In this document: piece after piece, positions 1-12,606 of the stretch | Layout of the letters: each line of letters starts with the position of its first letter | Position numbering within the stretch: the first letter of the stretch is position 1 | Assembly: GCF_009755665.1 (NCBI RefSeq) | Contig: NZ_CP046622.1 | Location: forward strand, 2,666,001-2,730,000 | Reading direction: 5' to 3' | DNA: 64,000 nucleotides | Source: Variovorax paradoxus | Lineage (GTDB): Bacteria > Pseudomonadota > Gammaproteobacteria > Burkholderiales > Burkholderiaceae_C | Made by a program: the position numbers and the translations under genes | The notes under the pieces: generated by a model | Seen by the model: the letters and a program-made list of their open reading frames with translations, nothing else | Told to the model about the DNA's origin: nothing | Database searches by the model: none

Positions 1-535
1 CGGAGCCATCGGCGGCCTTGTAGATGTCGAAGGCGACGGATTTGTGCTCCAGCTCTTCGGCGCAGTGCCAAAGCCACATCGTCCGCAGCCGGGGTTCGGC
101 GCCGTCGAGCACTTCAGGGTGGGCCAGCAGCCATTCGGCGAACATTGCGGTGAAGTGCTCGGTCGCCGCAGTCACTGCCAGCGCGTGGCGAGGATCGGCG
201 CCTTCCATCAGTTCCATGCGCTTGGAGGCACGGGGCGTCCAGCCGTCCTTCAGGCCCTGGGCTTCGAGGTGGCCGTTGAAGAGGGTGTGGATGCGGCGGT
301 GCGTGGCCTCCTGCCCAATGAAGCCGCGCACCTCGGCACGGTATTTTTCTTGCGCCTCGGCCGGCAGCGTGGCCACGGTGTCGCGCACGGCATCGATGAA
401 GAACTGCTCGCCGAACGGAAAGCTCATCGACAACGCGTTGAAGAAGGCGGTGGAGAATGCATCGCCGCCGCACCAGTTGCGCCCGAACGGCGTTTGCAGA
501 TCGATGAGAAGGCGGCGCACGACAAGATCGGTCAT
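1..535 (-). CDS. Metal-dependent hydrolase, partial (COG3687-like)
   Basis: The gene reads leftward from an ATG at 535 and runs off the window start, so only about 178 N-terminal residues are visible. The visible part has two metal-ligand-like motifs, EATHR near residue 76 and HCAEELEHK near residue 157. This matches the predicted metal-dependent hydrolase family (PF10118/COG3687), a helical family with Glu/His clusters of unproven substrate. It is divergent from a TetR-type regulator, with two palindromic operators in between, so repression by that regulator is likely. The family call comes from the motifs and general sequence character; the reaction is unknown. Confidence 0.7.
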   Translation of the reverse strand, partial: MTDLVVRRLLIDLQTPFGRNWCGGDAFSTAFFNALSMSFPFGEQFFIDAVRDTVATLPAEAQEKYRAEVRGFIGQEATHRRIHTLFNGHLEAQGLKDGWTPRASKRMELMEGADPRHALAVTAATEHFTAMFAEWLLAHPEVLDGAEPRLRTMWLWHCAEELEHKSVAFDIYKAADGS

Positions 536-563
536 GAGAAACAATCCTCTAAAAAACCAAGTT

Positions 564-623
564 GGTACACATCAGTACCGGCTGATCGAATGGTGCGCAC
601 ATCTGTTGGTACCGTCAAGTACC
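564..623. promoter_or_regulatory. Two TetR-type operators in the divergent promoter
   Basis: Two near-identical palindromes lie at 564-579 and 608-623. Each is GGTAC-N6-GTACC, and both are preceded by GTT and followed by a purine. They are 44 bp apart, about four helical turns, between the divergent hydrolase and TetR genes. A further half-site GTACC occurs at 639-643. The arrangement is typical of a TetR-family repressor controlling itself and its divergent neighbour; binding is inferred. Confidence 0.7.
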
Positions 624-646
624 AGGGCGTAGGAAAATGTACCTTC

Positions 647-1282
647 ATGAGCATCGCGACTGAAAAACCAGCCCTTGCCGCTCCTTCGGGAGAGCCGGTT
701 CACGAGCATTACTCGCGGCTGCTGGAAGGCATGGCGCGCGCCGTGGCAGCAAAGGGCTATGCGGAAACAACCATTGCCGACATCGTGCGCGAGGCGGCGG
801 TTTCGCGCCGGACCTTCTACGAACACTTCACGACCAAATCGGAATGCCTGATCGCCCTGTACGAGGCAGCCAGCAAGCTGGCGCTGCGCGCGGTGAGCGA
901 GGCCTTCGATCCGGCGCACCCCTGGCACGCGCAGGTGGAGCGGGCCATGACTGCCTACTTCGACTATCTTGCGCAGGACCCGGTGCTGCTGCGTACGTTG
1001 TTCATCGAGATACTCGGACTGGGAATGCCCGGCCTCGCGGCCCGGCGCCGAGTGAACGATGAGATTGCCAGCTTCATCCAGCTGGCAATCAATGGCAGCA
1101 GCGGCAACGCGCACGGTGGCCCGGCGGCGCACCTCACCAGCGAGATGGCCATGACGGTGGTGGGCGGCATCAACGAACTGGTGCTCCAGTCCATCGAGCA
1201 GAACCGGGCTGGAGATCTGAGCCAGTTGGTTTCGCCGGCTACGCGCCTGGTGCGCGCCGTGGCCGCCGAGAGCTTCAGGTAG
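647..1282 (+). CDS. TetR/AcrR family transcriptional regulator
   Basis: A 211-residue protein. The N-terminal helix-turn-helix covers about residues 41-66 (TTIADIVREAAVSRRTFYEH core), typical of TetR regulators. The C-terminal helical ligand domain is not diagnostic of a ligand. The ATG at 647 is chosen because coding-like sequence and the TetR N-terminus begin there; upstream in-frame codons would run through the operators. It probably represses the divergent metal-dependent hydrolase gene and itself through the palindromes at 564-623. Confidence 0.88.
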   Translation: MSIATEKPALAAPSGEPVHEHYSRLLEGMARAVAAKGYAETTIADIVREAAVSRRTFYEHFTTKSECLIALYEAASKLALRAVSEAFDPAHPWHAQVERAMTAYFDYLAQDPVLLRTLFIEILGLGMPGLAARRRVNDEIASFIQLAINGSSGNAHGGPAAHLTSEMAMTVVGGINELVLQSIEQNRAGDLSQLVSPATRLVRAVAAESFR

Positions 1283-1312
1283 CGGCCAGGTTGCGGCGAA
1301 TCGGCCAGCCGA

Positions 1313-1681
1313 TCAGGCCGGCTTGGCCTGCGCCGGGTCGTAGAAGAACTCTTCCTCGGCGATGCGGTCGCCCGCCCAGCGCTGCCAGGCGAGCTCTTCC
1401 ATGCGCATGCCCTTGCCGCCCTTGAAGCGGAACTCGAACACCCACCGGATCACCACGTGGTCGCCGTTCACGAGCACGGGGCGCACGCAGGTCGAAACGA
1501 CCGATTCGGTTCGCTCCAGCACCGCCTGCTCGTGCGCAACCAGCGTGGCGCGGCCGCACCGGGGCTCGGCCTGGTTCTCACGCATGGTCGCGTCTTCGGT
1601 GTAGTAGTTTTCGATGGCCTTGGCATGCGCGCCGCTTTCGACGGCGGCAATAAAGGCTTCGAGTCTTTCCGCGGAAGGCAT
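1313..1681 (-). CDS. SnoaL-like / NTF2-fold protein
   Basis: A 122-residue protein that begins with an ERLEAFIAAVESG helix and continues with YYTEDATMREN, the usual pattern of SnoaL-like NTF2-fold proteins (cone-shaped alpha+beta barrel with an internal pocket). Members include small isomerases, hydratases and many proteins of unknown function, so no reaction is assigned. It starts 13 bp after the hppA stop on the same strand and could be cotranscribed with it. Confidence 0.75.
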   Translation of the reverse strand: MPSAERLEAFIAAVESGAHAKAIENYYTEDATMRENQAEPRCGRATLVAHEQAVLERTESVVSTCVRPVLVNGDHVVIRWVFEFRFKGGKGMRMEELAWQRWAGDRIAEEEFFYDPAQAKPA

Positions 1682-1694
1682 CAGGTATTGGCTT

Positions 1695-3878
<2,184 letters not shown>

Positions 3879-4132
3879 GCTTTGCTTCTCCATTCGTTCG
3901 TTGTGACTTGTGGAGACGGACAGCATGGGTCCTGCGCGCAACGCGTACGGGGCCCATGTTTTCCGTCGCGTTGCTTCCTCGAAGCTCGCTGCACCGAAGT
4001 GCGGAGCCGATTGGCCAACGGGTGCAATTTACAGGCAAAAACAGGAACGTGTGCGACCGGTCCGTGACACGGAAAGTAAACTCCGGGTTTGTCCCCATCT
4101 CTCCTCATACTTTTCAACTACTCGAAAACGTC

Positions 4133-4660
4133 ATGTCCTTCGACAAAGTCTCCCCCGGCAAGAATATTCCCGACGCCTTCAATGTCGTGATCGAAATCCC
4201 GATGAATGCCGACCCGATCAAGTACGAAGTCGACAAGGAATCGGGCGCGATCTTCGTCGACCGCTTCATGACGACCGCGATGTATTACCCCGCCAACTAC
4301 GGCTACGTGCCCCAGACGCTCTCGGGCGACGGCGACCCGGTCGACGTGCTGGTGATTGCACCGTACCCGCTCTTGCCCGGCGTGGTGGTGCCGTGCCGAC
4401 CGCTCGGCATCCTGATGATGGAAGACGAAGCCGGCGTGGACGGCAAGGTGCTGGCGGTACCCACCGACAAGGTGCTGCCGATCTACAGCCACTGGAAGTC
4501 GGTCGACGACGTGAACCCGATGCGCCTGAAGGCCATCAGCCACTTCTTCGAGCACTACAAGGATCTGGAAGCCGGCAAGTGGGTCAAGGTGCTGGGCTGG
4601 GAAGGCATCGACGCCGCCAAGAAGGAAGTCGTCGACGGCATCGCTGCTTACAAGAAGTAA
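4133..4660 (+). CDS. ppa: Soluble inorganic pyrophosphatase
   Basis: A 175-residue family I pyrophosphatase that hydrolyses PPi to 2 Pi in the cytoplasm. The signature DGDPVDVLV is at about residues 65-73, with the upstream [10 protein letters not shown] segment; length and motif match the bacterial hexameric enzyme. It starts at the ATG after GAAAACGTC with no strong Shine-Dalgarno. The gene is divergent from the membrane PPase hppA, so both PPi sinks sit side by side. Confidence 0.96.
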   Translation: MSFDKVSPGKNIPDAFNVVIEIPMNADPIKYEVDKESGAIFVDRFMTTAMYYPANYGYVPQTLSGDGDPVDVLVIAPYPLLPGVVVPCRPLGILMMEDEAGVDGKVLAVPTDKVLPIYSHWKSVDDVNPMRLKAISHFFEHYKDLEAGKWVKVLGWEGIDAAKKEVVDGIAAYKK

Positions 4661-4717
4661 GCGGAGTAATTGAATAGTCGGTCCTGCCGAGGGGGCAGGG
4701 TGCCAGGCGGCGGGGCC

Positions 4718-5470
4718 TCAGCCCTGCGCCGCGTCGCTGGCCAGCCGCATCCACTCGCGATTGACGGAGCGTGCGTGCGAGTTCCAGTGGCGCGCGGCCT
4801 GCTGGAGTTCATTCCATTGGCGCTGTGCGCCGGCCATGTCGCCTTGCGTTGCCAGCCAGGCGATGTAGCGGGCACGGGCCTCGACCGTGTTGTACTGGCT
4901 CAGCGCGGCCTGGAAGGCTTCGCTGGCCTCCCCATGGCGCCCGTCGGCAGCAAGGGCGCGGGCGGTGAGCACGGCGACTTCGTCCTTTCGGTAGTCGTCA
5001 CGAGAGCCGCGCAGGGCCTGGAGCGCCTGCAGCGCTTCGCGGCCCGAAGCCGCGCCGCCTGCGGCCAGCAGCGCGCTGGCCAGGCCGAATTGCAATTCAG
5101 GATCGGATGCGAGCGGGCCCTTCAGGGCGTCGCGGTAGTGCCCGACCGCATCGGCAGCCTGGCCCTTGTCGAGCGCGGCCTTGGCAAGACGCAGCTTGTT
5201 CTGCGCGGTGGGAGCGAGATCGTAGGCCTCGGTGGCCGCACGGTACTCGCGCTCGGGGTCGATAAAGCCTATGGCTGCGCTCGCCACTTTGCCCGCGGTG
5301 CGCTGCATGCGGGAGGCGGGCAGGTACTCGACCACAAAGTACACGACGCTGCCTAGCAGGGGGAAGCTGAAGAGAATGATGAGCCAGTACATCTGCTTGC
5401 CGTGGCGCATGGCATGCACGGCGAAGAACAGCGCAATGAGGATGTGCAGCCCCAGTCCGACGAACGGCAT
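4718..5470 (-). CDS. Membrane-anchored TPR protein with PLDc_N-like N-terminus
   Basis: A 250-residue protein. The first about 50 residues hold two hydrophobic helices (LGLHILIALFFAVHAM and WLIILFSFPLLGSVVYFVV) like the phospholipase D-nuclease N-terminal membrane module. From about residue 75 it has Ala/Leu-rich helical pairs of tetratricopeptide type (EAYDLAPTAQNKLRLAKAALDKG and following). It may scaffold protein contacts at the membrane. The ATG at 5470 is used because the protein then begins directly with the membrane segment. No partner is evident from the neighbours. Confidence 0.7.
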   Translation of the reverse strand: MPFVGLGLHILIALFFAVHAMRHGKQMYWLIILFSFPLLGSVVYFVVEYLPASRMQRTAGKVASAAIGFIDPEREYRAATEAYDLAPTAQNKLRLAKAALDKGQAADAVGHYRDALKGPLASDPELQFGLASALLAAGGAASGREALQALQALRGSRDDYRKDEVAVLTARALAADGRHGEASEAFQAALSQYNTVEARARYIAWLATQGDMAGAQRQWNELQQAARHWNSHARSVNREWMRLASDAAQG

Positions 5471-5546
5471 CTGTTTCTTTCTGTTATTGGATTGGGCGCG
5501 TTTATAGCAGCCCCGCATGGCGGCGGGCCGGCCGCGCCGCCGCGCC

Positions 5547-6728
5547 TCAGCTGGCCTTGAACGGGCTGCGTTCGCCCAGGTGGTCCATGTAGTTGCCGAT
5601 GCCTTCTCCCTCGCGCTCGAGAAAGCGCTCGACCGCATCGGCAAACGCGGGGTGTGCCAGCCAATGGGCACTGGTGGTCTTGACCGGCATGAGCGCGCGC
5701 GCCATCTTGTGCTCGCCCTGTGCGCCGCCTTCGAATCGCCACACGCCATGCGCAATGCACCAGGCCAGCGGCTGGTAATAGCAGGCTTCGAAATGAAGGC
5801 AGTCGACGCGTTCCATGGCGCCCCAGTAGCGGCCATAGGCGACCAGCGCGCCGTCGTCATGCGTGGACAGCGCGATCAGGCTCGTGGCAATTGGTTTGCC
5901 TTCGCGCTCGGCAACGAACAGCAGCCACGCTTCGGGCATGGTCTCGGCCATGCGCTGGAAGAAGTCGCGCGAAAGATAGGGCGGATTGCCGTGCTCCCGA
6001 TAGGTGCGCGCATAACAGCGATAGAAAAAGTCCCAGTCCGATGCCGCGATGTCGCCGCCGCGCGACCAGCGAAAGGTCACGCCCGCGTCGGCTACCTTGC
6101 GACGCTCCTGGCGGATCTTCTTGCGCTTGTCGTGCGAAAGGCTGGCAAGGAAGGACTCGAAGTCCGAATAAGGCTCGGCACCTTCAGCCCCGGCCGGGGC
6201 CGCATTGGTCCAGTGAAACTGCACCGTGTTGCGCAGCATCAGGCCCGCTTCGGTGCAAGCGGCAATATCGGCGTCGGCGCCGAACAGCAAATGCAACGAC
6301 GAAAGTTCTTGCGTCTTGCACCAGGCCACCAAGGCCTGCACCAGCAGCGCGCGGGTTTGCGCATCGCGGGCCAGCAGACGTGCGCCGGGCACCGGCGTGA
6401 ACGGCACCGCCACCACCGCCTTGGGGTAGTAGGCAAGCCCGTGCTGCTCGTAGGCGTTGGCCCAGGCCCAGTCGAAGACGTATTCGCCATAGGAGTGCGT
6501 CTTGATATAGACGGGACAGGCGCCCTGCAATTCGTCTTTGCACCAGAGCGTGACGAACTGCGGCGTCCATCCGCTCTCGGGCGAGGCGCTGCCGCTTTCG
6601 TGAAGCGCCGCAAGGTATTCGTAGCGCATGAAAGGCGACGGCTCGGCCTGGGCGTCGAGCAGCGCGTTCCATGCTTTCGGGTTCAGGTCCGACAGCGATG
6701 CCATCACCCGAATGACATAATCGTTCAA
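5547..6728 (-). CDS. FemAB-like GNAT acyltransferase (peptidogalycan family)
   Basis: A 393-residue protein of the COG3146/PF04339 acyltransferase family, a GNAT fold related to FemAB peptidoglycan enzymes. Recognisable parts are SPFMRYEYLAALHESG near the N-terminus, LSHDKRKKIRQERRK, and the C-terminal FEGGAQGEHKMARAL block. The substrate is unknown. I prefer the TTG at 6728 because GGAAGGAAG lies upstream and the family normally has several residues before the IRV strand; the ATG at 6704 (385 residues) is the alternative. It is divergent from nadE with only 19 bp between the starts, so the promoters overlap. Confidence 0.8.
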   Translation of the reverse strand: MNDYVIRVMASLSDLNPKAWNALLDAQAEPSPFMRYEYLAALHESGSASPESGWTPQFVTLWCKDELQGACPVYIKTHSYGEYVFDWAWANAYEQHGLAYYPKAVVAVPFTPVPGARLLARDAQTRALLVQALVAWCKTQELSSLHLLFGADADIAACTEAGLMLRNTVQFHWTNAAPAGAEGAEPYSDFESFLASLSHDKRKKIRQERRKVADAGVTFRWSRGGDIAASDWDFFYRCYARTYREHGNPPYLSRDFFQRMAETMPEAWLLFVAEREGKPIATSLIALSTHDDGALVAYGRYWGAMERVDCLHFEACYYQPLAWCIAHGVWRFEGGAQGEHKMARALMPVKTTSAHWLAHPAFADAVERFLEREGEGIGNYMDHLGERSPFKAS

Positions 6729-6747
6729 GCCTTTTTCTTCCTTCCGT

Positions 6748-8786
<2,039 letters not shown>

Positions 8787-8813
8787 ACGGCGCACCGCCG
8801 GCTTGGCCCGAGG

Positions 8814-9404
8814 CTAGAGGTTTTCAGCCAGGCGATCGCCGCGGGGATGCAGCGGCACCTGGGCGCGCAGTGCGGTGAGCAGTTCGGTGGGGTTGGTGCC
8901 CGTACGGATGAGCTCCATCTGCCACTCGCCCATGAAGCCCTCGCGCACGCTGTGGGCCAGGAAGCCCAGCAGGCCGTCGTAGTAGCCGGCCGTGTTCAGG
9001 ATGCCGGTCGGCTTGTCGTGATAGCCGAGCTGGCGCCAGGTCCAGATCTCGAACAGTTCCTCAAAGGTGCCGATGCCGCCCGGAAGAGCGATGAAGGCGT
9101 CGGCGCGCTCGCCCATCATGGCCTTGCGTTCATGCATGGTGTCGACCACGTGGAGCTCGTCGCAAAGCGTGTTGGCCAGCTCCCGGTCGACCAGCGCCTT
9201 TGGAATGATGCCGACCACGCGGCCGCCGGCATTGCGAGTGGCCTCGGCCACGGTGCCCATCAGGCCGGTGCGCCCGCCGCCGTAGATGAGTTGGCCGCGG
9301 TGCTGGCCAATCCACTGGCCGACCGCTTCGGCCGCCTTGGAGAACTCAGGGCGCTCGCCAGGGCGCGAGCCGCAATACACACAGATCGAAAATTCAGGAT
9401 TCAT
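8814..9404 (-). CDS. LOG-family nucleoside 5'-monophosphate phosphoribohydrolase (TIGR00730)
   Basis: A 196-residue Rossmann-like protein with YGGGRTGLMG at residues 41-50 and the family motif PGGIGTFEE at 108-116. Proteins of this family release bases from nucleoside monophosphates and include the cytokinin-activating LOG enzymes; the bacterial physiological substrate is often unknown. It is convergent with glnB and leftward, followed by dgkA upstream. The family is secure and the substrate is not. Confidence 0.88.
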   Translation of the reverse strand: MNPEFSICVYCGSRPGERPEFSKAAEAVGQWIGQHRGQLIYGGGRTGLMGTVAEATRNAGGRVVGIIPKALVDRELANTLCDELHVVDTMHERKAMMGERADAFIALPGGIGTFEELFEIWTWRQLGYHDKPTGILNTAGYYDGLLGFLAHSVREGFMGEWQMELIRTGTNPTELLTALRAQVPLHPRGDRLAENL

Positions 9405-9435
9405 CCCGCCATCATGCCTCGTGCGGGGGGTGCTT

Positions 9436-9843
9436 TCATGACGCGAAGCGCTGCCACAACGCCGCCAGCCAGATGCCTCCGCACAACATGAGAGACAGCA
9501 GAACGGCGGCGCTTCCCATGTCCTTGGCGCGCTTGGAAAGGTCGTGCCATTCGGGGCCGATGCGGTCGATCGCGGCTTCGACCGCCGTGTTGAGCAGCTC
9601 GACGATCATGACCAGAATGGCACTCCCGGCGAGCAGGGCGACTTCGAGCCAGCTGCGGCCGAGCCAGAAGGCGGCCGGGATCATCACGATCGCCATGATG
9701 GCTTCCTGGCGGAAGGCCGGCTCTCTCCAGCCCGCGCGAAGGCCGTGCAGCGAAATCAGCGTGGCGTGCCACACGCGCTCGAAACCCTTGCGCGCCTTTT
9801 GCGGATTGACGGCGGGGTCGGGAAGCTTGGGCAGGGCACTCAT
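9436..9843 (-). CDS. dgkA: Diacylglycerol kinase
   Basis: A 135-residue integral membrane enzyme phosphorylating diacylglycerol to phosphatidate for lipid recycling. The active-site motif VELLNTAVEAAIDR (81-94) and KDMGSAAV (107-114) are intact, with three hydrophobic helices. It overlaps the upstream RDD gene by 4 bp, making it the last gene of the leftward operon that begins with the sigma factor at 12453. This may place lipid turnover under that sigma factor. Confidence 0.93.
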   Translation of the reverse strand: MSALPKLPDPAVNPQKARKGFERVWHATLISLHGLRAGWREPAFRQEAIMAIVMIPAAFWLGRSWLEVALLAGSAILVMIVELLNTAVEAAIDRIGPEWHDLSKRAKDMGSAAVLLSLMLCGGIWLAALWQRFAS

Positions 9844-10409
9844 CGGCGGCTCATCGGCTTGGAGGTTATGAGCCGTGTGCCGGCCCAGGCGTCATGCCAG
9901 AACTGGCGCTCGGGGTGAAAGCGAGCCAGCACGGCCCACACGGCAATCCAGCCGAACAGCAGGACCAGCGTTTCGACAACCGGCACGCCCAGCAACGGAT
10001 GCAATGCCAGCGGCGGCAGCAGCCAGACCCAACTCAGCACGTAGCGCAAGAAGGCCCGCGGCTGGGTGACGGGGCGGCCTTGCTTGTCCACGATCCGAAT
10101 GTTCCAGGTTTTCATGCCCAGTGTCTGGCCCTTGGACCAGAACCAGACGAAGTACACGCCGAACACCACGAAGAGATAGGCCAGCAGCAGCGGGCGGCGC
10201 GTGTCGTCCATGGCGTTGCGCATCTGGCTCAGAGCGCTGAACAGCCAGGCCGACATCATGGCCACGGCGAACAGCAGCATGCCTTCGTAGAGCCAGCATG
10301 CCATTCGCCTCCACAGGCCTGGCACTATCGAAAGAGGAGCGCTGGTCGACGAGTCTGCGGGAGAGGATGAGGAATTCGATTCCGAAACTTCAGGGGAAGG
10401 TGAAACCAT
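9840..10409 (-). CDS. RDD family membrane protein
   Basis: A 189-residue protein with a Ser-rich, disordered N-terminus and three to four hydrophobic segments. The RDD-type features are LWRRMACWLYEG, then WFWSKGQTLGMKTWNIRIVD, and HDAWAGTRLI near the end. Some RDD proteins are involved in ion homeostasis; here the role is unknown. The start at 10409 lies 11 bp after the DUF3106 stop, and its stop overlaps dgkA, so it is internal in an operon. Confidence 0.85.
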   Translation of the reverse strand: MVSPSPEVSESNSSSSPADSSTSAPLSIVPGLWRRMACWLYEGMLLFAVAMMSAWLFSALSQMRNAMDDTRRPLLLAYLFVVFGVYFVWFWSKGQTLGMKTWNIRIVDKQGRPVTQPRAFLRYVLSWVWLLPPLALHPLLGVPVVETLVLLFGWIAVWAVLARFHPERQFWHDAWAGTRLITSKPMSRR

Positions 10410-10420
10410 CGAAATCTTGT

Positions 10421-11320
10421 TCAGGGGGGCGACGGCTGCTCGGCCGGCCGTCCTGCGGCGGCGGAGGGCGCGGCAGAAGAGGGGGCCGGCACTTGCGCTT
10501 CGGCAGGGATGGGAGCGGACGGCGGCGAACCGGGAGCAGAAGCGGGAGCGACGGTCACGACGCCCGGCACCCGCTCCGGCGGCGATGCCACCATGACGGC
10601 CGCGGGTGCGGTGGCCGGCGTTGCCACTGCGGTCGCCGACGCGGGCGGCGCCAGCAAGATACGCGGCGTGTGCTGTCCAGAGGGCGTCACTGCGGGAACC
10701 ATAACCAGCTTCTGGGCGGGAACGGGGCGCACCGGAACGGCGGCGCCGCGTGGCCTGGCGGGAGCGCGTTCCGCAAGCCGGCGCTTCTCTTCTTCGCTCA
10801 GTGCCTGGTATTGCTCCCATTTGGCCTTGCGCTCGTCGGCGGGCACGCTCTTGACTTCGGCGAAGTTGAGGCGTGCCTGCGCCCGCTGCTGGTTGCTCAG
10901 GGCGGCCCATTCGATCATGCGGCTGTGCAGGGTTGTTCGGTCATCGGCCGACATGTTCGCGTAGTTGCGTGACAGTGCCAGCCATTTGCGCTTTTGCCCC
11001 ATGCTCAAAGTGTGCCAATGCGATGCGAGAGGCTGCAGCGCCTGCTGCTGCTCGGCCGTGAGCTCGCTCCAGGCCGGCTTGGTTGCCGCGGCAACTTTCG
11101 AGGAGGAGTGGTGCAATGCCGATGCTGGCCCACCCTGCGTGGATTCGGCAGCCTGCTTGAGCGATTCGGAGCGAGTTTGAGCGCTCGCGAGGCTCAGGCC
11201 GCCCAAGGCACCGAGACCGAAAAACGCCATGGCGAGCGCACCCGCCCAAATGACTGCGCCCGACGTTTGCGGGCGCATCAGGCGAGGTGTGGAAGCCCAG
11301 GAAACGGGGAGAGGTCGCAT
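10421..11320 (-). CDS. DUF3106 exported protein
   Basis: A 299-residue protein. Residues about 20-48 form a hydrophobic signal or anchor ending near LASAQ. The conserved DUF3106 region follows (about 83-190), built on W-x-x-L-x-x-x-Q repeats such as WSELTAEQQQALQPLASHW and WLALSRNYANMSADDR. The rest is a long Pro/Ala/Val-rich, low-complexity tail to the C-terminus. It is probably periplasmic. It follows DUF3619 and the sigma factor in one operon, which suggests a role in sensing or responding to envelope conditions; this is inference. Confidence 0.85.
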   Translation of the reverse strand: MRPLPVSWASTPRLMRPQTSGAVIWAGALAMAFFGLGALGGLSLASAQTRSESLKQAAESTQGGPASALHHSSSKVAAATKPAWSELTAEQQQALQPLASHWHTLSMGQKRKWLALSRNYANMSADDRTTLHSRMIEWAALSNQQRAQARLNFAEVKSVPADERKAKWEQYQALSEEEKRRLAERAPARPRGAAVPVRPVPAQKLVMVPAVTPSGQHTPRILLAPPASATAVATPATAPAAVMVASPPERVPGVVTVAPASAPGSPPSAPIPAEAQVPAPSSAAPSAAAGRPAEQPSPP

Positions 11321-11338
11321 TGGTTCGTTCGGCAGGAC

Positions 11339-11761
11339 TCAGTCGGAAGCGCCGTCCGACTTGAGAAACTGGGCGAACCCGGGGTCGGTGTAGGCGGCCG
11401 GGGGCAGGTCGTCCGTGAGCAGGGCGGAATCGACGTCCGCCAGTTCGCTGGCGCGGTCTTCGTCCTGCATGACGCTGATGGTGATCAGCCCGGCTACGAG
11501 CGCGATCAACGGGATCACCGAGCCGATGCGCGTCCACCAGCTACCGCCCATCGTGGCCACATTGCCGGACTGGATGACCGTGGACGCTGCACGCAACTGG
11601 GGCGCCTGCTTGCGCATTGCAACGGCCTGCGCCCGCGCCACGCGCAGCCGCTCGCCGATGTCGTGCGGCAGCTCCTGGCTGCCAGCCGACAGCCGCGCAG
11701 CCACGCGCTGGCCGAATTGATCTTCGGCGGCAAAAGAAGAGGTAGGAACCTTAGTGTTCAT
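11339..11761 (-). CDS. DUF3619 single-pass membrane protein, candidate anti-sigma factor
   Basis: A 140-residue protein with a cytoplasmic-type charged N-terminus (about 70 residues, FGQRVAARLSAGSQELP), one transmembrane helix (IGSVIPLIALVAGLITISV) and an acidic C-terminal tail. Its ATG overlaps the stop of the sigma factor gene as ATGA, so the two are translationally coupled. The topology and coupling are those of a membrane anti-sigma factor, but it lacks a recognisable RseA or ZAS motif. The anti-sigma role is inferred from context only. Confidence 0.8.
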   Translation of the reverse strand: MNTKVPTSSFAAEDQFGQRVAARLSAGSQELPHDIGERLRVARAQAVAMRKQAPQLRAASTVIQSGNVATMGGSWWTRIGSVIPLIALVAGLITISVMQDEDRASELADVDSALLTDDLPPAAYTDPGFAQFLKSDGASD

Positions 11762-12453
11762 AGCGAAATTCCCTTGGCTTTGAGCGCCTTGCTCAAGGCG
11801 TGCACGGCCCGTGAACAATGGGTTTTGACGCTGCCTTCGGAGCAGCCCATTGCAGCGGCCGTCTCCGCCACATCCATTTCTTCCCAGTAACGCATCAGGA
11901 AAGCCTCTCGTTGACGACCCGGCAAAGCTGCGATCTGTTCTTCGATCTCGTGAAAGACCTGGGCGCGGCGGGTCGTGTCCTCGGCGCTCTCCGTTTCCCT
12001 AGAGTCGGTCGGGGAGACGAAGTTCTCCAGAAGATCGAAATCTCCGTCGTCGCCGGCCGCTTCGAAATCGCCGAGGTTCGAGAACAGGGCGCGCCGGGTT
12101 TTTTGCCGGCGGAACCAGTCGAGCGTGCAGTTCGACAGAATGCGCTGGAACAGCATCGGCAGCTCTTCCGGCGGCTTGTCTCCGTAATGCTGCGCCAGCT
12201 TCATCATGCTGTCCTGCACGATGTCGAGAGCCGCTTCCTCGTCCCTCACGTGATAGACCGAGCGCTTGAAAGCGCGCCGTTCGACGCTCTTCAGAAAGTC
12301 GGAAAGTTCTTGTTCAGTGGCCAAGCGAGAGGGGGCGCCGTGGGGCGCCGCGTGGGAATGGGGTGTCTGGAAGCGCTTATGTTTTCCGCCGCGGATTATG
12401 CCTTCCTGCCTTTCGTCGCGGTTTTCGCGCGAAGGCCGGCGCATCGATGTCAT
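11758..12453 (-). CDS. ECF-type RNA polymerase sigma factor
   Basis: A sigma-70 family ECF factor of up to 231 residues. Region 2 is seen in HVRDEEAALDIVQDSMMKLAQHY and region 4 in ALPGRQREAFLMRYWEEMDV followed by the helix-turn-helix AETAAAMGCSEGSVKTHCSRA. The start is uncertain: the ATG at 12453 gives a 43-residue basic extension, while a TTG at 12324 starts right before ATEQELSDFLKSV, the usual N-terminus. It heads an operon with DUF3619, DUF3106, RDD and dgkA, and is divergent from ilvB. Confidence 0.88.
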   Translation of the reverse strand: MTSMRRPSRENRDERQEGIIRGGKHKRFQTPHSHAAPHGAPSRLATEQELSDFLKSVERRAFKRSVYHVRDEEAALDIVQDSMMKLAQHYGDKPPEELPMLFQRILSNCTLDWFRRQKTRRALFSNLGDFEAAGDDGDFDLLENFVSPTDSRETESAEDTTRRAQVFHEIEEQIAALPGRQREAFLMRYWEEMDVAETAAAMGCSEGSVKTHCSRAVHALSKALKAKGISL

Positions 12454-12606
12454 AATTCGCGTTGCAAGTCAAAAGGCAAACGGGTCACGGTCCGGCGGAA
12501 CATCAGTCCGCTCATGGCTTTGGCCTCAAGTCCTGGCGCGACCCCACAAGGGTTGGCAAGGGGCACCCAAGGTTTTTCGTTCCCGAAAAAACTCCAAAGG
12601 TTGATC

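Noticed and set aside
12454..12606. Possible attenuation leader before ilvB
   Set aside because: The in-frame upstream codons show no run of Leu, Val or Ile, and the hairpin GTTTTTCG-TTCC-CGAAAAAAC lacks a terminator T-run.
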